Shown here in pieces: positions 14,057-22,616 of a DNA stretch of 37,621 nucleotides. Numbering within the stretch: position 1 is the stretch's first letter; each line of letters starts with the position of its first letter. The position numbers and the translations under genes were made by a program. The notes below the pieces were generated by a model. The model saw only the letters and a program-made list of their open reading frames with translations, was not told the origin of the DNA and ran no database searches. The stretch comes from Ignavibacteriaceae bacterium (GTDB lineage Bacteria; Bacteroidota; Ignavibacteria; Ignavibacteriales; Ignavibacteriaceae): the NCBI GenBank assembly GCA_014860115.1, contig JACZKK010000221.1:1-37621 (forward strand), in the 5' to 3' direction.

Positions 14057-15373
14057 CTACCTGCCCATTGACAGGTTTGCTAATGATGATTTGCCTGAAA
14101 AATTTTTCATCATTCTTTTCATTTCTTCAAATTGCTTTAAAAGCTTGTTCACATCCTGTATTGATGTTCCGCTGCCGCGAGCAATTCTTTTTCTTCTGTT
14201 TCCATTTAAAATTTTTGGATTCCCTCTTTCAGATATTGTCATCGAGTTGATAATAGCTTCAACTTTAACCAATGCTTTGTCATCAACCGGTGCATTTTTA
14301 ATCTGCGCACTGAGTCCGGGAATCATTCCAATCAGCGATGACAGAGAACCCATTTTCTTAATGACTTTAATTTGCTTAAGAAAATCATCAAAATCAAATT
14401 GATTTTTTTTGAACTTCTCTTCCAAACGCTCCGCTTCATTTTCATCAAAGCTCTGTTGAGCCTTCTCAACAAGAGAGATTACATCCCCTTTTCCAAGAAT
14501 TCTTGAGGCGAGACGATCGGGGTAAAAAGCCTCTAAAGCGTCTGTTTTCTCACCATTACTGATGAATTTAATCGGTTTCCCAACCACAGACCTGATTGAT
14601 AAAGCTGCACCGCCACGAGCATCGCCATCGAGTTTTGTAAGTACGATTCCATCAAAATTTACAGTTTCGTTAAAAGCTTTGGCAGAATTAACCGCATCCT
14701 GCCCCGTCATCGAGTCAACTACAAAAAGAATTTCGGAAGGATTTACCGTTTTTTTAATATCCGAAATCTCTTCCATCATTTGTTCATCAATATGCAAACG
14801 ACCTGCAGTATCTATGATCACTGTATCAAAATTATTTTCTTTGGCAAACTTCAGTGAATCAGCTGCTGTTTTTCTTGCATCAGGTTCGTTGAGAGAAAAA
14901 ACACGTGTTTCAATTTTTTCACCAAGTTGCTTTAACTGCTCAACTGCGGCAGGTCTGTAAACATCTGCTGCTGACAGCAAAACTTTTCTCTTGTGATCTT
15001 TTAACCTTTTCGCAAGCTTTGCACAGAAAGTTGTTTTACCGGAACCTTGTAAACCAACGACCATAATTACAGTTATACCGGAAGGATTAAGTTTTATCTC
15101 GGTCTGTGATGAACCAAGCAAAGTAACTAGTTCATCATAAATTATTTTTGTAATAAGCTGTCCGGGAGTTATTGAACTAATAACTTCCTTACCTAAAGCT
15201 TTTTCAGAAACTTTGTCAATAAATTCTTTTGCTACTTTGTAGTTGACATCGGCATCAAGCAAAACTCTGCGAATCTCTCTGAGAGTATCAGAAATGTTTT
15301 TTTCATTTAAACGCCCCTGACCCCTGACCTTCTTTAAAGCGTTTTCTATTTTTAATGATAAATCTTCAAACAT
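14057..15373 (-). CDS. ffh: Signal recognition particle protein Ffh
   Basis: A 438-residue SRP54 GTPase with all three domains. The N domain is an N-terminal helical bundle (MFEDLSLKIENALKKVRGQG). The G domain carries VVGLQGSGKTTFCAKLAK (P-loop), SADVYRPAAVEQL, IIDTAGRLHIDEQMM, LTKLDGDARGGAALS and the closing GE(K)TDALEAFYPDR. The C-terminal M domain (from about 300) includes MIPGLSAQ and RKRIARGSGTSIQDVN, which binds 4.5S RNA and signal peptides. With FtsY it targets nascent membrane proteins to the Sec translocon. It lies between atpG and rpsP; ffh-rpsP adjacency is common, whereas atpG-ffh is less so. Confidence 0.97.
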   Translation of the reverse strand: MFEDLSLKIENALKKVRGQGRLNEKNISDTLREIRRVLLDADVNYKVAKEFIDKVSEKALGKEVISSITPGQLITKIIYDELVTLLGSSQTEIKLNPSGITVIMVVGLQGSGKTTFCAKLAKRLKDHKRKVLLSAADVYRPAAVEQLKQLGEKIETRVFSLNEPDARKTAADSLKFAKENNFDTVIIDTAGRLHIDEQMMEEISDIKKTVNPSEILFVVDSMTGQDAVNSAKAFNETVNFDGIVLTKLDGDARGGAALSIRSVVGKPIKFISNGEKTDALEAFYPDRLASRILGKGDVISLVEKAQQSFDENEAERLEEKFKKNQFDFDDFLKQIKVIKKMGSLSSLIGMIPGLSAQIKNAPVDDKALVKVEAIINSMTISERGNPKILNGNRRKRIARGSGTSIQDVNKLLKQFEEMKRMMKNFSGKSSLANLSMGR

Positions 15374-15417
15374 CTTAACTTTTTCTAATAAACATGGAGA
15401 GATTAATAGGGAATTTA

Positions 15418-16290
15418 TTAGCTGGCTTTAAGTGCATTTGCACCGGAAACGATTTCCAGAATCTCTTTGGTTATTGCAGCCTGTCTTTCTTTGTTGTAGG
15501 TTAAATTTAATGAACGAATCATTTCCTGAGCATTGGTTGTAGCGTTATCCATTGCAGTCATCCTCGCACTAAGTTCGGCAGCATTTGATTCCAGCAATGC
15601 TCTCCATAATTGAACTTTCAAATGCTTTGGTATCAGCGATTGAAAAATTGAAAGCTGGTCCGGTTCGAAAATATAATTCGCTGAAGTTTTTTCTTCTTGA
15701 CTTTCCGAAATGAAAGGAACTGGTAACAACTGAACCTTGACAATTTTCTGCTGAATCATAGAAACGAATTCATTGTAAACCAAAACTATCTTATCTATTT
15801 CACCATTCAGATATTTGGGTATCAAATCATTATATAATTGAAGTGTCGATTGATACTCAAGCGAACCGAACAAACCAACTATCTTTCCTTCAATATTGTA
15901 ATTTCTCTTGCTGAAATATTCTGTTGCTTTCTTGCCTAAAGTAAAAACCGAAACGGAATTTTCATTCTTATGTTCTTCATTGATATAGCTTGTTGCTTCT
16001 CTGATAATATTTGTATTAAAAGCACCGCACAAACCTCTATCAGCAGTAACAACCACTACACATATTTTTTTAATTGTTCTTGGTGCAAAGAAAGGATTCG
16101 TCTTCAATGAATCATCAGCAGCAAGCCGGGCAAGCATTTCACCAATTTTATTCGCATATGGCCGGGCACCAACTATTCGTTGCTGAGCACCACGTAACTT
16201 TGCTGTTGCAATCATTTTCATTGCTTTGGTGATCTTCTGCGTACTTTTAACGCCGACTATCCTGTTTTTTATATCTCTTAATGTGGCCAT
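15418..16290 (-). CDS. atpG: ATP synthase F1 gamma subunit
   Basis: A 290-residue gamma subunit, the central rotor shaft of F1. The N-terminal coiled coil begins MATLRDIKNRIVGVKSTQKITKAMKMIA, and the C-terminal one contains ALLESNAAELSARMTAMDNATTNA and NLTYNKERQAAITKEILEIVSG. Between them is the Rossmann-like domain with ADRGLCGAFNTN. It follows atpA by 11 bases. In the common operon order atpD and atpC would come next, but here ffh does, so the catalytic beta and epsilon subunits must be encoded elsewhere. Confidence 0.97.
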   Translation of the reverse strand: MATLRDIKNRIVGVKSTQKITKAMKMIATAKLRGAQQRIVGARPYANKIGEMLARLAADDSLKTNPFFAPRTIKKICVVVVTADRGLCGAFNTNIIREATSYINEEHKNENSVSVFTLGKKATEYFSKRNYNIEGKIVGLFGSLEYQSTLQLYNDLIPKYLNGEIDKIVLVYNEFVSMIQQKIVKVQLLPVPFISESQEEKTSANYIFEPDQLSIFQSLIPKHLKVQLWRALLESNAAELSARMTAMDNATTNAQEMIRSLNLTYNKERQAAITKEILEIVSGANALKAS

Positions 16291-16301
16291 TTAAAATTTT
16301 C

Positions 16302-17852
16302 TTAAGCAGTCTTCTTAAATACCTTCAAAAAGTCCTGCGCTGCACTGATTATCTTTGCTTCGAGATCTTTAGAAATGTCTTTCTCTTTTTTAAGTGTTTC
16401 AAATATATCTTTATGCTTGACTTCAAAGAATTCAAGGGCTTCTTTTTCAAATCTCTTTACATCAGAAACGGGAATTGAATCCATATATCCGCGTGTTCCT
16501 AAAAATATACTTACAATCTGTCTTTCAATCAGTATTGGTGCATACTGATTTTGCTTCAGTAATTCAACAAGCCGTGCACCTTTATTCAAAGTTCTAAGTG
16601 TCGACTGGTCGAGATCAGAGCCGAATTTTGCAAATGCTTCAAGCTCTCTGTACTGAGCTAAATCAAGCTTGAGTGAACCCGCAACTTTTTTCATCGCTTT
16701 GATCTGTGCATTACCTCCAACTCGAGAAACAGAAATACCAACGTTGATCGCAGGACGAACACCTGAGTTGAATAAGCTTGATTCAAGATAAATCTGACCA
16801 TCAGTAATTGAGATTACGTTTGTAGGAATATAAGCAGAAACGTCTCCCTGCTGTGTCTCAATTAATGGTAAAGCTGTTAAACTTCCACCGCCAAGTTCAT
16901 CACTAAGTTTTGATGCTCTTTCAAGTAATCTTGAATGAAGATAAAATACGTCACCAGGATAAGCTTCTCTTCCCGGAGGTCTTCTTAACAAAAGTGAGAG
17001 TTCACGATAAGCAGCAGCTTGTTTTGATAAATCATCATAAATAACAAGTGAATGCATTCCATTATCACGAAAATATTCACCCAAGGTAGCACCTGAATAT
17101 GGAGCTATGTACTGAAGCGGAGCCGGTTCCCATGCAGAAGCAACAACAACTGTAGTAAATTCCATTGCACCATGTTCCTGCAGCTTTGCGACAACCTGCG
17201 CTACTGTAGAGCTCTTCTGACCGATAGCAACATAAACACAATAAACCGGTTTTATACCGAGTGATTTCGCTTCTTCAGTGTGAGTATATTTCTGGTTAAT
17301 GATAGCATCAATAGCAACAGCAGTTTTACCTGTTTGCCTGTCACCAATAATTAATTCTCTCTGACCCCTGCCAATCGGAATCATCGCATCTATTGCTGCA
17401 ATACCGGTTTGTACCGGTTCTTTAACTGGTTGTCTCTGAATCACACCAAGAGCTTTTCTTTCAATAGGTAAAAACTTGTCAGTGTTAATTGCACCTTTTC
17501 CGTCAATTGGTTTTCCCAAGGGATTTACAACACGACCAAGTAATTCTTTACCAACAGGAATTGATGCAACTCGTTTAGTTCTCTTAACTGTATCGCCTTC
17601 CTTTACAAGTGAACTTTCACCGAAAAGAACACAGCCAACGCTGTCTTCATCAAGGTTTAAAACCATTCCAATTACATCGTTCGGAAACTCGACGAGCTCA
17701 GTTGCCATAACTTTGCCCAAACCATAAACCCGTGCAATACCATCACCAATCTGCAGGACGGTACCGACATCATATATATCAACTTCGCTCTCAAAACCGG
17801 AAAGCTGTTTCCTTAATATCGCCGATATTTCGTCGGGTCTTACTTCAGCCAT
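16302..17852 (-). CDS. atpA: ATP synthase F1 alpha subunit
   Basis: A 516-residue subunit of normal length. The N-terminal beta-barrel is at about 25-95, the nucleotide-binding domain has the P-loop [16 protein letters not shown], then [18 protein letters not shown], and [20 protein letters not shown] carries the arginine-finger region. The helical C-terminal domain follows. It forms the non-catalytic nucleotide sites of the alpha3-beta3 hexamer and supplies an arginine to the catalytic sites. A good AAGGAA ribosome-binding site precedes the ATG. The gene lies 26 bases after atpH. Confidence 0.98.
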   Translation of the reverse strand: MAEVRPDEISAILRKQLSGFESEVDIYDVGTVLQIGDGIARVYGLGKVMATELVEFPNDVIGMVLNLDEDSVGCVLFGESSLVKEGDTVKRTKRVASIPVGKELLGRVVNPLGKPIDGKGAINTDKFLPIERKALGVIQRQPVKEPVQTGIAAIDAMIPIGRGQRELIIGDRQTGKTAVAIDAIINQKYTHTEEAKSLGIKPVYCVYVAIGQKSSTVAQVVAKLQEHGAMEFTTVVVASAWEPAPLQYIAPYSGATLGEYFRDNGMHSLVIYDDLSKQAAAYRELSLLLRRPPGREAYPGDVFYLHSRLLERASKLSDELGGGSLTALPLIETQQGDVSAYIPTNVISITDGQIYLESSLFNSGVRPAINVGISVSRVGGNAQIKAMKKVAGSLKLDLAQYRELEAFAKFGSDLDQSTLRTLNKGARLVELLKQNQYAPILIERQIVSIFLGTRGYMDSIPVSDVKRFEKEALEFFEVKHKDIFETLKKEKDISKDLEAKIISAAQDFLKVFKKTA

Positions 17853-17878
17853 AATTAATTCCTTTTAAACTTCATTGT

Positions 17879-18433
17879 TTAATTGAGTGATATCTCACCC
17901 GTTAAAAATTGTTTCCTTAGTAATTCAAGTTGATGCTTGATTGATGCATCATAAAGTGTATCTTTAACTTTAGCAATGAATCCGCCAACGAGATTCAAAT
18001 CAGTTTTAAAATTTAGTCGAACTTTTTTATCAAGAATCTTCTCCAGCCTGCCTTGCAAAACACTTTTCTGCTCATTAGAGAACTCGGTCGCAGATGTTAC
18101 AAAAACATTTGCAATACCAAGATGTTCATCGCGTAATTCTAAAAATCTTTTGCCGATTGAATTCAACAAACTTTCACGATTCTTTGAAATTACAAACTCA
18201 AGAAAGTCCATAGTTTCTTTAGAAATTTTTTTACTAAATATCTCTCTGAGAATCTTCAGCTTTAATTCAGGTCTTACCACAGGACTATCAAGCATTGACT
18301 GTAATTCTCTACTCTGCTCAAGCGTTTCAACGAGAAGTTGTATATCAGAAGTCACAACTTCAAGATTATTTTTTTCGAGAGAAGTCTCAAGTAAAGAAGT
18401 AGCATACCTATGTAAAATTCTGAAATCAGCCAT
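17879..18433 (-). CDS. atpH: ATP synthase F1 delta subunit
   Basis: A 184-residue delta (OSCP) subunit. The N-terminal six-helix bundle starts MADFRILHRYATSLLETSLEK and the family signature NLVGGFIAKVKDTLYDASIKHQLELL is near the C-terminus. It connects the b-subunit stator stalk to the top of the alpha3-beta3 head. It begins two bases after the atpF stop, which implies coupling, and it matches the canonical b-delta-alpha-gamma order. Confidence 0.95.
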   Translation of the reverse strand: MADFRILHRYATSLLETSLEKNNLEVVTSDIQLLVETLEQSRELQSMLDSPVVRPELKLKILREIFSKKISKETMDFLEFVISKNRESLLNSIGKRFLELRDEHLGIANVFVTSATEFSNEQKSVLQGRLEKILDKKVRLNFKTDLNLVGGFIAKVKDTLYDASIKHQLELLRKQFLTGEISLN

Positions 18434-18435
18434 TG

Positions 18436-18975
18436 TTAATTTTTCGTCACATCATTCAAATATTTATCGATCACCTGCTTACTCTTTTGAGCATCGAGCG
18501 ACTCCCTGATGATCTTTTCAGCAGCAGTGACAGCTATTTCAGCAATCTGTCCTTTTAGTTCTTCAAAGGCGGTATCCTTCTTTCTTTGAATTTCTAATGA
18601 GGCATCATCAACGATTTTCTTAGCTTGTTCTTTACTCTCCTTGATTAATTGTTCTTTCAAAGTTTCAGCATAAGCCCGACTTTGATCAATGATCTTCTTC
18701 GATTCTTCTTCAGCCTTTGCAAGGTTGGCCTGATTCTGTTCAAGAATTTGTCTTGCATCTTCCTTGGCTTTTTCAGCCTGAACTAAAGCTTCCCTGATAT
18801 CGCTTTCACGTTTATCAAGAGCTGTGAGGATAGGCTTCCACGCGACCTTCTTAAGAATTAAAAGAAGAATAATAAAAGTAATGACAGTCCATATCATCAA
18901 GCCGGGATTAACGTCGAGAAGTCCGCCGTTGCCACCTTCAGATGCAATGACTGCTAATGTAATTTGAGTCAGCAT
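18436..18975 (-). CDS. atpF: ATP synthase F0 b subunit
   Basis: A 179-residue protein with one membrane helix (PGLMIWTVITFIILLLILKK, about residues 25-45) followed by WKPILTALDKRESDIREALVQAEKAK. A long charged coiled coil to the end forms the peripheral stator stalk. Length and layout are those of a standard single b subunit; no b' gene follows. An 18-residue N-terminal stretch before the membrane helix is longer than in E. coli. It lies 24 bases after atpE. Confidence 0.95.
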   Translation of the reverse strand: MLTQITLAVIASEGGNGGLLDVNPGLMIWTVITFIILLLILKKVAWKPILTALDKRESDIREALVQAEKAKEDARQILEQNQANLAKAEEESKKIIDQSRAYAETLKEQLIKESKEQAKKIVDDASLEIQRKKDTAFEELKGQIAEIAVTAAEKIIRESLDAQKSKQVIDKYLNDVTKN

Positions 18976-18999
18976 TTATTATCTCAAATAATTATTAGA

Positions 19000-19221
19000 T
19001 TATGCTTTAAGAGCAAGAAGAATACAAATAACTAATCCGAAGAATGACATGCCTTCGATAAGTGCAGCAGCAATAATCATTGATGTTCTGATTGCGCCTG
19101 CAGCTTCCGGCTGTCTTCCACTTGCATCCATTGCTGAGCTTGCAAGTTTACCGATTCCAAGTCCACCGCCGATAACAACTAATCCGGCGCCAATACCTGC
19201 TGCTAACCATGCTAAATCCAT
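19000..19221 (-). CDS. atpE: ATP synthase F0 c subunit, proton type
   Basis: A 73-residue two-helix hairpin. Helix 1 holds the glycine-rich GAGLVVIGGGLGIGKLASS, the polar loop is GRQPEA, and helix 2 holds the ion-binding Glu56 in ALIEGMSFFGL. The Na+-binding signature of sodium-type c subunits (a Gln in helix 1 and a Ser after the Glu) is absent: Ile and Gly stand at those places. This suggests H+ coupling. It follows atpB by 30 bases. Confidence 0.96.
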   Translation of the reverse strand: MDLAWLAAGIGAGLVVIGGGLGIGKLASSAMDASGRQPEAAGAIRTSMIIAAALIEGMSFFGLVICILLALKA

Positions 19222-19251
19222 TTAAGTACTCCTTTAATATTTGTTAATAAA

Positions 19252-20103
19252 TTAATGTTCCTGATGTACTGCCATTCCTATAAACAAGGAAGTGAGCATT
19301 GTAAAAATATAAGCTTGTATAAGTGCTACTAAGATTTCTAAAAGATAAATGAAGACTGCAAAAGCAACTGAAATAGGTGCAATGAATATTGTACCCATAA
19401 AAAATATCAATCCTATCAGTGCAAGAATCACAGTATGACCGGCAATCATATTTGCAAAAAGTCTTATCGCCAGAGCAAAGGGCTTTGTAAACAATCCAAG
19501 TATTTCAACGGGTATCATTAGTGGAAGCAGCCACATAGGAATACCGTGCGGTACCAAACCTTTGAAGTATCCAAAAAATCCGTTATGTCTTATTCCTCCA
19601 AGTTGAATCATTAAAAATGAAATGATTGCCAGTGTAGCAGTCACTGCTATGTTACTTGTAAAAGTTGCTGAGAATGGAATCAATCCTAAAAAATTTCCAA
19701 AAAGAATAAAAAAGAATAACGTTAACAAAAACGGGAGAAATGTTTTATATGCTTTTCCCAACGTTGGCTCTGCAATTTCATCTCGTACAAAGATGATTAT
19801 CACTTCAAAAAAATTGGCGAGTCTCTTTGGGATAAGAGAAGTTTTGTAATTTCTAGCTACCAGGTAAAGTGTTAACAAAACTAAAAAGGCTGCAATCCAC
19901 ATAAACACAACATGCTTTGTCGGGGTTACATCAATTCCAAAAACAGGAGGAAGTTGAGGAATATGAACATATCCAAGGAAAGGTAGTTCTATCTCCTTTG
20001 CATCCAAAATATGATGCATAATCCAATCACTGTCAGATCCACTGGAAGTTTTAAGTGTATCCGAAACCGTCTTCAAAGTATCGATGTTATTACTTGCCGC
20101 CAA
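19252..20103 (-). CDS. atpB: ATP synthase F0 a subunit
   Basis: A 283-residue membrane protein forming the proton half-channels next to the c ring. The essential arginine is Arg214 in KPFALAIRLFANMIAGH. Further membrane segments include HVVFMWIAAFLVLLTLYLVA, FLPFLLTLFFFILFGNFLG and, near the end, LLEILVALIQAYIFTMLTSL. The roughly 60-residue hydrophilic N-terminal extension is longer than in E. coli. The start is TTG 20103, overlapping the preceding gene by 14 bases, with AGGGAG about ten bases upstream. The next ATG lies 28 codons in and would still keep all membrane parts, so the exact start is uncertain. Confidence 0.95.
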   Translation of the reverse strand: MAASNNIDTLKTVSDTLKTSSGSDSDWIMHHILDAKEIELPFLGYVHIPQLPPVFGIDVTPTKHVVFMWIAAFLVLLTLYLVARNYKTSLIPKRLANFFEVIIIFVRDEIAEPTLGKAYKTFLPFLLTLFFFILFGNFLGLIPFSATFTSNIAVTATLAIISFLMIQLGGIRHNGFFGYFKGLVPHGIPMWLLPLMIPVEILGLFTKPFALAIRLFANMIAGHTVILALIGLIFFMGTIFIAPISVAFAVFIYLLEILVALIQAYIFTMLTSLFIGMAVHQEH

Positions 20104-20488
20104 ACTGGCTTTTTCTCCCTAAATTCAAATAAAATATCTCAATTAATAAGTAAAAAACGTAAAAAAAGAGGATAGAAAATATAAACCCATATGTGTTTAT
20201 TTCCAAAAAAATGAGGGTAATTAATACCAGAGATAGTCCCAGAATAAGTCTAAAAAGAAGTCCGCTCCATAGTGTAAGCAAGAATATGTTAGCAGATTTC
20301 TTTAAGCTGAATTTTATTAGTAATAAGCCAATTATGAAGTTTATTCCTGAAAGAAGAGCCCCGAGTAAAATAGATATAAAAATTAAACCTGTTATACCTG
20401 ATAAAAGAAAGATTATCGAGACAATGAGAAGTGCTAGAAAGGAAATTATGATGCTGACAATAAGTAGCTGTTTCTCATTTTTTATCAT
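20090..20488 (-). CDS. Small four-helix membrane protein, AtpI-like position
   Basis: A 132-residue hydrophobic protein with about four membrane segments (LLIVSIIISFLALLIVSIIF, LIFISILLGALLSGINFIIG, FLLTLWSGLLFRLILGLSLV and a last one at about 95-118). Sequence alone does not place it in a family, but size, topology and position between the AtpZ-like gene and atpB fit the ATP synthase 'subunit I' group, thought to help c-ring assembly. It overlaps both neighbours by 14 bases, so it is translationally embedded in the atp operon. Confidence 0.65.
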   Translation of the reverse strand: MIKNEKQLLIVSIIISFLALLIVSIIFLLSGITGLIFISILLGALLSGINFIIGLLLIKFSLKKSANIFLLTLWSGLLFRLILGLSLVLITLIFLEINTYGFIFSILFFYVFYLLIEIFYLNLGRKSQFGGK

Positions 20489-20717
20489 TTCCGGCTTTCA
20501 GAACAGATTTGATAAATGTGTACATACCAGCGAATACACCGAAAAAGGCGAATACTACAGTCAAAATAGGCTTGGTTTCAAATTGACCGTCTAACCAGAT
20601 CCCTAAAAAAACCATCACAGTTACTGTAACTGCTAGCTGAAGACCTAATCCAACATAAGGACCCACCTCCTTATAAAAGTTATTGGTACCTTTAATCTTA
20701 TCAGGTTCTAGTTTCAT
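20475..20717 (-). CDS. AtpZ/AtpI-family small membrane protein
   Basis: An 80-residue protein with two hydrophobic helices (YVGLGLQLAVTVTVMVFLGI and VVFAFFGVFAGMYTFIKSV) separated by a short turn with GIWLDGQF. This is the ATPase_gene1/AtpZ pattern: GLGLQLA, then LGxWLD, then a second helix with FxGxxAGMY. AtpZ, often paired with AtpI, is found at the head of F-type ATPase operons and has been linked to cation transport or ring assembly. Here it starts 3 bases after the bactofilin stop, and its own end overlaps the next gene by 14 bases. Confidence 0.85.
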   Translation of the reverse strand: MKLEPDKIKGTNNFYKEVGPYVGLGLQLAVTVTVMVFLGIWLDGQFETKPILTVVFAFFGVFAGMYTFIKSVLKAGNDKK

Positions 20718-20720
20718 ATT

Positions 20721-21101
20721 TTATGAAGTTGACGGTGTGGATGCAGATGACCCTGTAGATTGTCCCATATTACTCTTTCCATCGAAACGAGCACCAGCTT
20801 CAACTACTAAAATTTTAGTGAAGACATCTCCCTTTAGATTAGCTTTCGACTCGAGGATAAGTTTTTCTTTGGCATTTATCATTCCTTCTACTTTACCGCC
20901 AATAGTAATAATCTGACCATCGACTTTTCCGAAGACTTCCCCCTGATCACCGATTGTAACATTGCCTTGACAATTAATATCTCCCTGAATTGTTCCATCA
21001 AGTCTAATGCTTCCGTCGCTGGAAACTTTGCCTTCAACTTTTACCCCATTACTTATAATGGTTATTTCTTCGGGATCTCCGTTCATAGATTTGCTTTTCA
21101 A
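20721..21101 (-). CDS. Bactofilin
   Basis: A 126-residue bactofilin: a right-handed beta-helix of short, regular strands (ISNGVKVEGKVSSDGSIRLD, GTIQGDINCQGNVTIGDQG, EVFGKVDGQIITIGGKVEGM, INAKEKLILESKANLKGDV). A short disordered Ser/Thr-rich tail (STGSSASTPSTS) follows. Bactofilins polymerise into cytoskeletal filaments without nucleotides and often organise cell-wall enzymes. The start is TTG 21101, supported by AAGGAG 7 bases upstream; ATG 21086 is an alternative. It is 13 bases downstream of an M23 peptidase gene, a recurrent pairing, and leads directly into the atp operon. Confidence 0.92.
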   Translation of the reverse strand: MKSKSMNGDPEEITIISNGVKVEGKVSSDGSIRLDGTIQGDINCQGNVTIGDQGEVFGKVDGQIITIGGKVEGMINAKEKLILESKANLKGDVFTKILVVEAGARFDGKSNMGQSTGSSASTPSTS

Positions 21102-21114
21102 ATTGTTCTCCTTT

Positions 21115-21951
21115 TTATTTGTTGATGATTAAAAGAGTTTCGGGGTCAACTGGTTTACCATTGTGCCAGATTTCAAAATGCAGATGAGGACCTGTTGTTG
21201 CTAAACCACTGTTTCCACTCTGAGCAATCAGCTCACCCTGCTTTACAAATTCTCTTTCTTTTTTAAGAATAACTGAGCAATGCTTATATACACTTAAATA
21301 ATCATCCGAATGACTAAGAATAATAATATGCCCAAAGTTATTTGTGTATCCGGAAAATACGACAAACCCACCTGCCGATGCATAAACAGGTGTGCCATCC
21401 TTAACTACTAAGTCAATACCGAAATGTGATCTATCAGGATCAAAACCTCTGCTGATATATCCATTAACTGGTAGAATGAAAAAAATTGTATTCTCCTGCT
21501 GACTGAAAAGATTCTTTACAAAACTTATCAAGCTTCCAAAAACAGTACCCTCTTTTGGTGTTTTATATAATTTCTGAAGCGTATCTGAATTAACTTTGAA
21601 TGAGTCAATTAGTGTGGAATCGCCCAATGCCATAGCATATTTTAATTTTTGATTTGCAGATTTTAGGAGTTGTAATTCTTTTGCTAAGAAAATAACTTTT
21701 CCATTTAGTTCCTCCATTTCCTCAATCGTCTCCTTGCTTTGAGAATAATTTCCGGGTAAGACCTTTTTACCAATTCCTGTAATATTGAAAAAGTAATAAC
21801 CTAATACAGCTGTGAAGATTGAGTAAATAATTGTAAAAGTAAAAATTCTTATCAAGGTAAATTTTTTAGATTTCGCTTCATGAGAAGCATCATCCGGTAC
21901 GATTATTATTGAAAAGCTTTTTAAGTTTTTGAAGTATTTGAATATTGGCAT
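21115..21951 (-). CDS. Membrane-anchored M23 (LytM) peptidoglycan hydrolase
   Basis: A 278-residue protein. A membrane helix lies at about residues 31-55 (FTIIYSIFTAVLGYYFFNIT), then a coiled coil (SQSKETIEEMEELNGKVIFL and on to about 115) and a C-terminal LytM domain. The zinc-binding set of M23 is present: HFGIDL (His and Asp) and HLHFEIWH (the HxH motif), with PVDPETLL at the end, so it is probably an active endopeptidase acting in the periplasm. Bactofilin follows 13 bases later, and the two may form a localised wall-cutting unit. Confidence 0.9.
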   Translation of the reverse strand: MPIFKYFKNLKSFSIIIVPDDASHEAKSKKFTLIRIFTFTIIYSIFTAVLGYYFFNITGIGKKVLPGNYSQSKETIEEMEELNGKVIFLAKELQLLKSANQKLKYAMALGDSTLIDSFKVNSDTLQKLYKTPKEGTVFGSLISFVKNLFSQQENTIFFILPVNGYISRGFDPDRSHFGIDLVVKDGTPVYASAGGFVVFSGYTNNFGHIIILSHSDDYLSVYKHCSVILKKEREFVKQGELIAQSGNSGLATTGPHLHFEIWHNGKPVDPETLLIINK

Positions 21952-21983
21952 TTAAATTAAATCGATATAAAAACTGCACTAAT

Positions 21984-22616
21984 TTAACTGAAGTTTTGCA
22001 ACAATTCTACAAACTTAATTGAGCCTTCCCTGATTAATTTGGGCTGTTTTGAGGTTAGATCAACTATCGTGGATGATTTTCTTTCGGTTGAATCAGATTG
22101 AAACAAAAATGCATCAACATGCGGTGAAAATTTTTGAACGATCTGATCTATTTGATTTATGGGGTCTTCACCGGATTTATTAACACTTGTGGAAATTAAT
22201 GGTCGTGAGATTTCCTTGAGGAGGTTGAGGCAAAAATCATTTTGCGGAATCCTTACCGCGATTGTATCCTGGTTTATTATTTCCTTTGTTCTTGCGTTCA
22301 AGTTAAGAATAATGGTTACCGGAGCTGGCCATATTTTTTGAAGAAAGTCCAGATGAGTATTATATAGGACATCGACATAATTCATAAGGTTTTCAAAATC
22401 AGATAGCAACCAGATGAATTGTTTTTTTTCGTTCCTGCCTTTGATCTCGGAAATTCTTTTTACGACATTTTCATCAAATGGATTTCCACCAATACCATAG
22501 ATTGTGTCCGTCGGATAAATAAATATTTTTCCCAAGTGAAATAATTCAGCTGCTAAACTCAATGCTGATTCCAGATTCTCATCGATGTTGATTATAAATT
22601 TTTTATCAGCCTGCAT
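21984..22616 (-). CDS. tsaC: L-threonylcarbamoyladenylate synthase (TsaC/Sua5/YrdC)
   Basis: A 210-residue YrdC-domain protein. Marks are YPTDTIYGIGGNPFDENVVK, IKGRNEKKQFIWLL, WPAPVTIIL, TIAVRIPQN and the substrate-loop STSVNKSGEDP. It makes threonylcarbamoyl-AMP from threonine, bicarbonate and ATP for the t6A37 modification of ANN-decoding tRNAs. The length fits TsaC rather than the two-domain Sua5. Its ATG overlaps the end of the GT9 gene by 11 bases and it is followed 32 bases later by the M23 peptidase, so it is in the same operon. Confidence 0.9.
   Translation of the reverse strand: MQADKKFIINIDENLESALSLAAELFHLGKIFIYPTDTIYGIGGNPFDENVVKRISEIKGRNEKKQFIWLLSDFENLMNYVDVLYNTHLDFLQKIWPAPVTIILNLNARTKEIINQDTIAVRIPQNDFCLNLLKEISRPLISTSVNKSGEDPINQIDQIVQKFSPHVDAFLFQSDSTERKSSTIVDLTSKQPKLIREGSIKFVELLQNFS

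Noticed and set aside
14562-14960. A 132-codon plus-strand ORF opposite ffh
   Set aside because: It is antisense to the ffh GTPase domain; no homology features.
17976-18509. A 177-codon plus-strand ORF opposite atpH and atpF
   Set aside because: It is antisense to two well-conserved genes and its composition mirrors their codons; no ribosome-binding site or recognisable motif.
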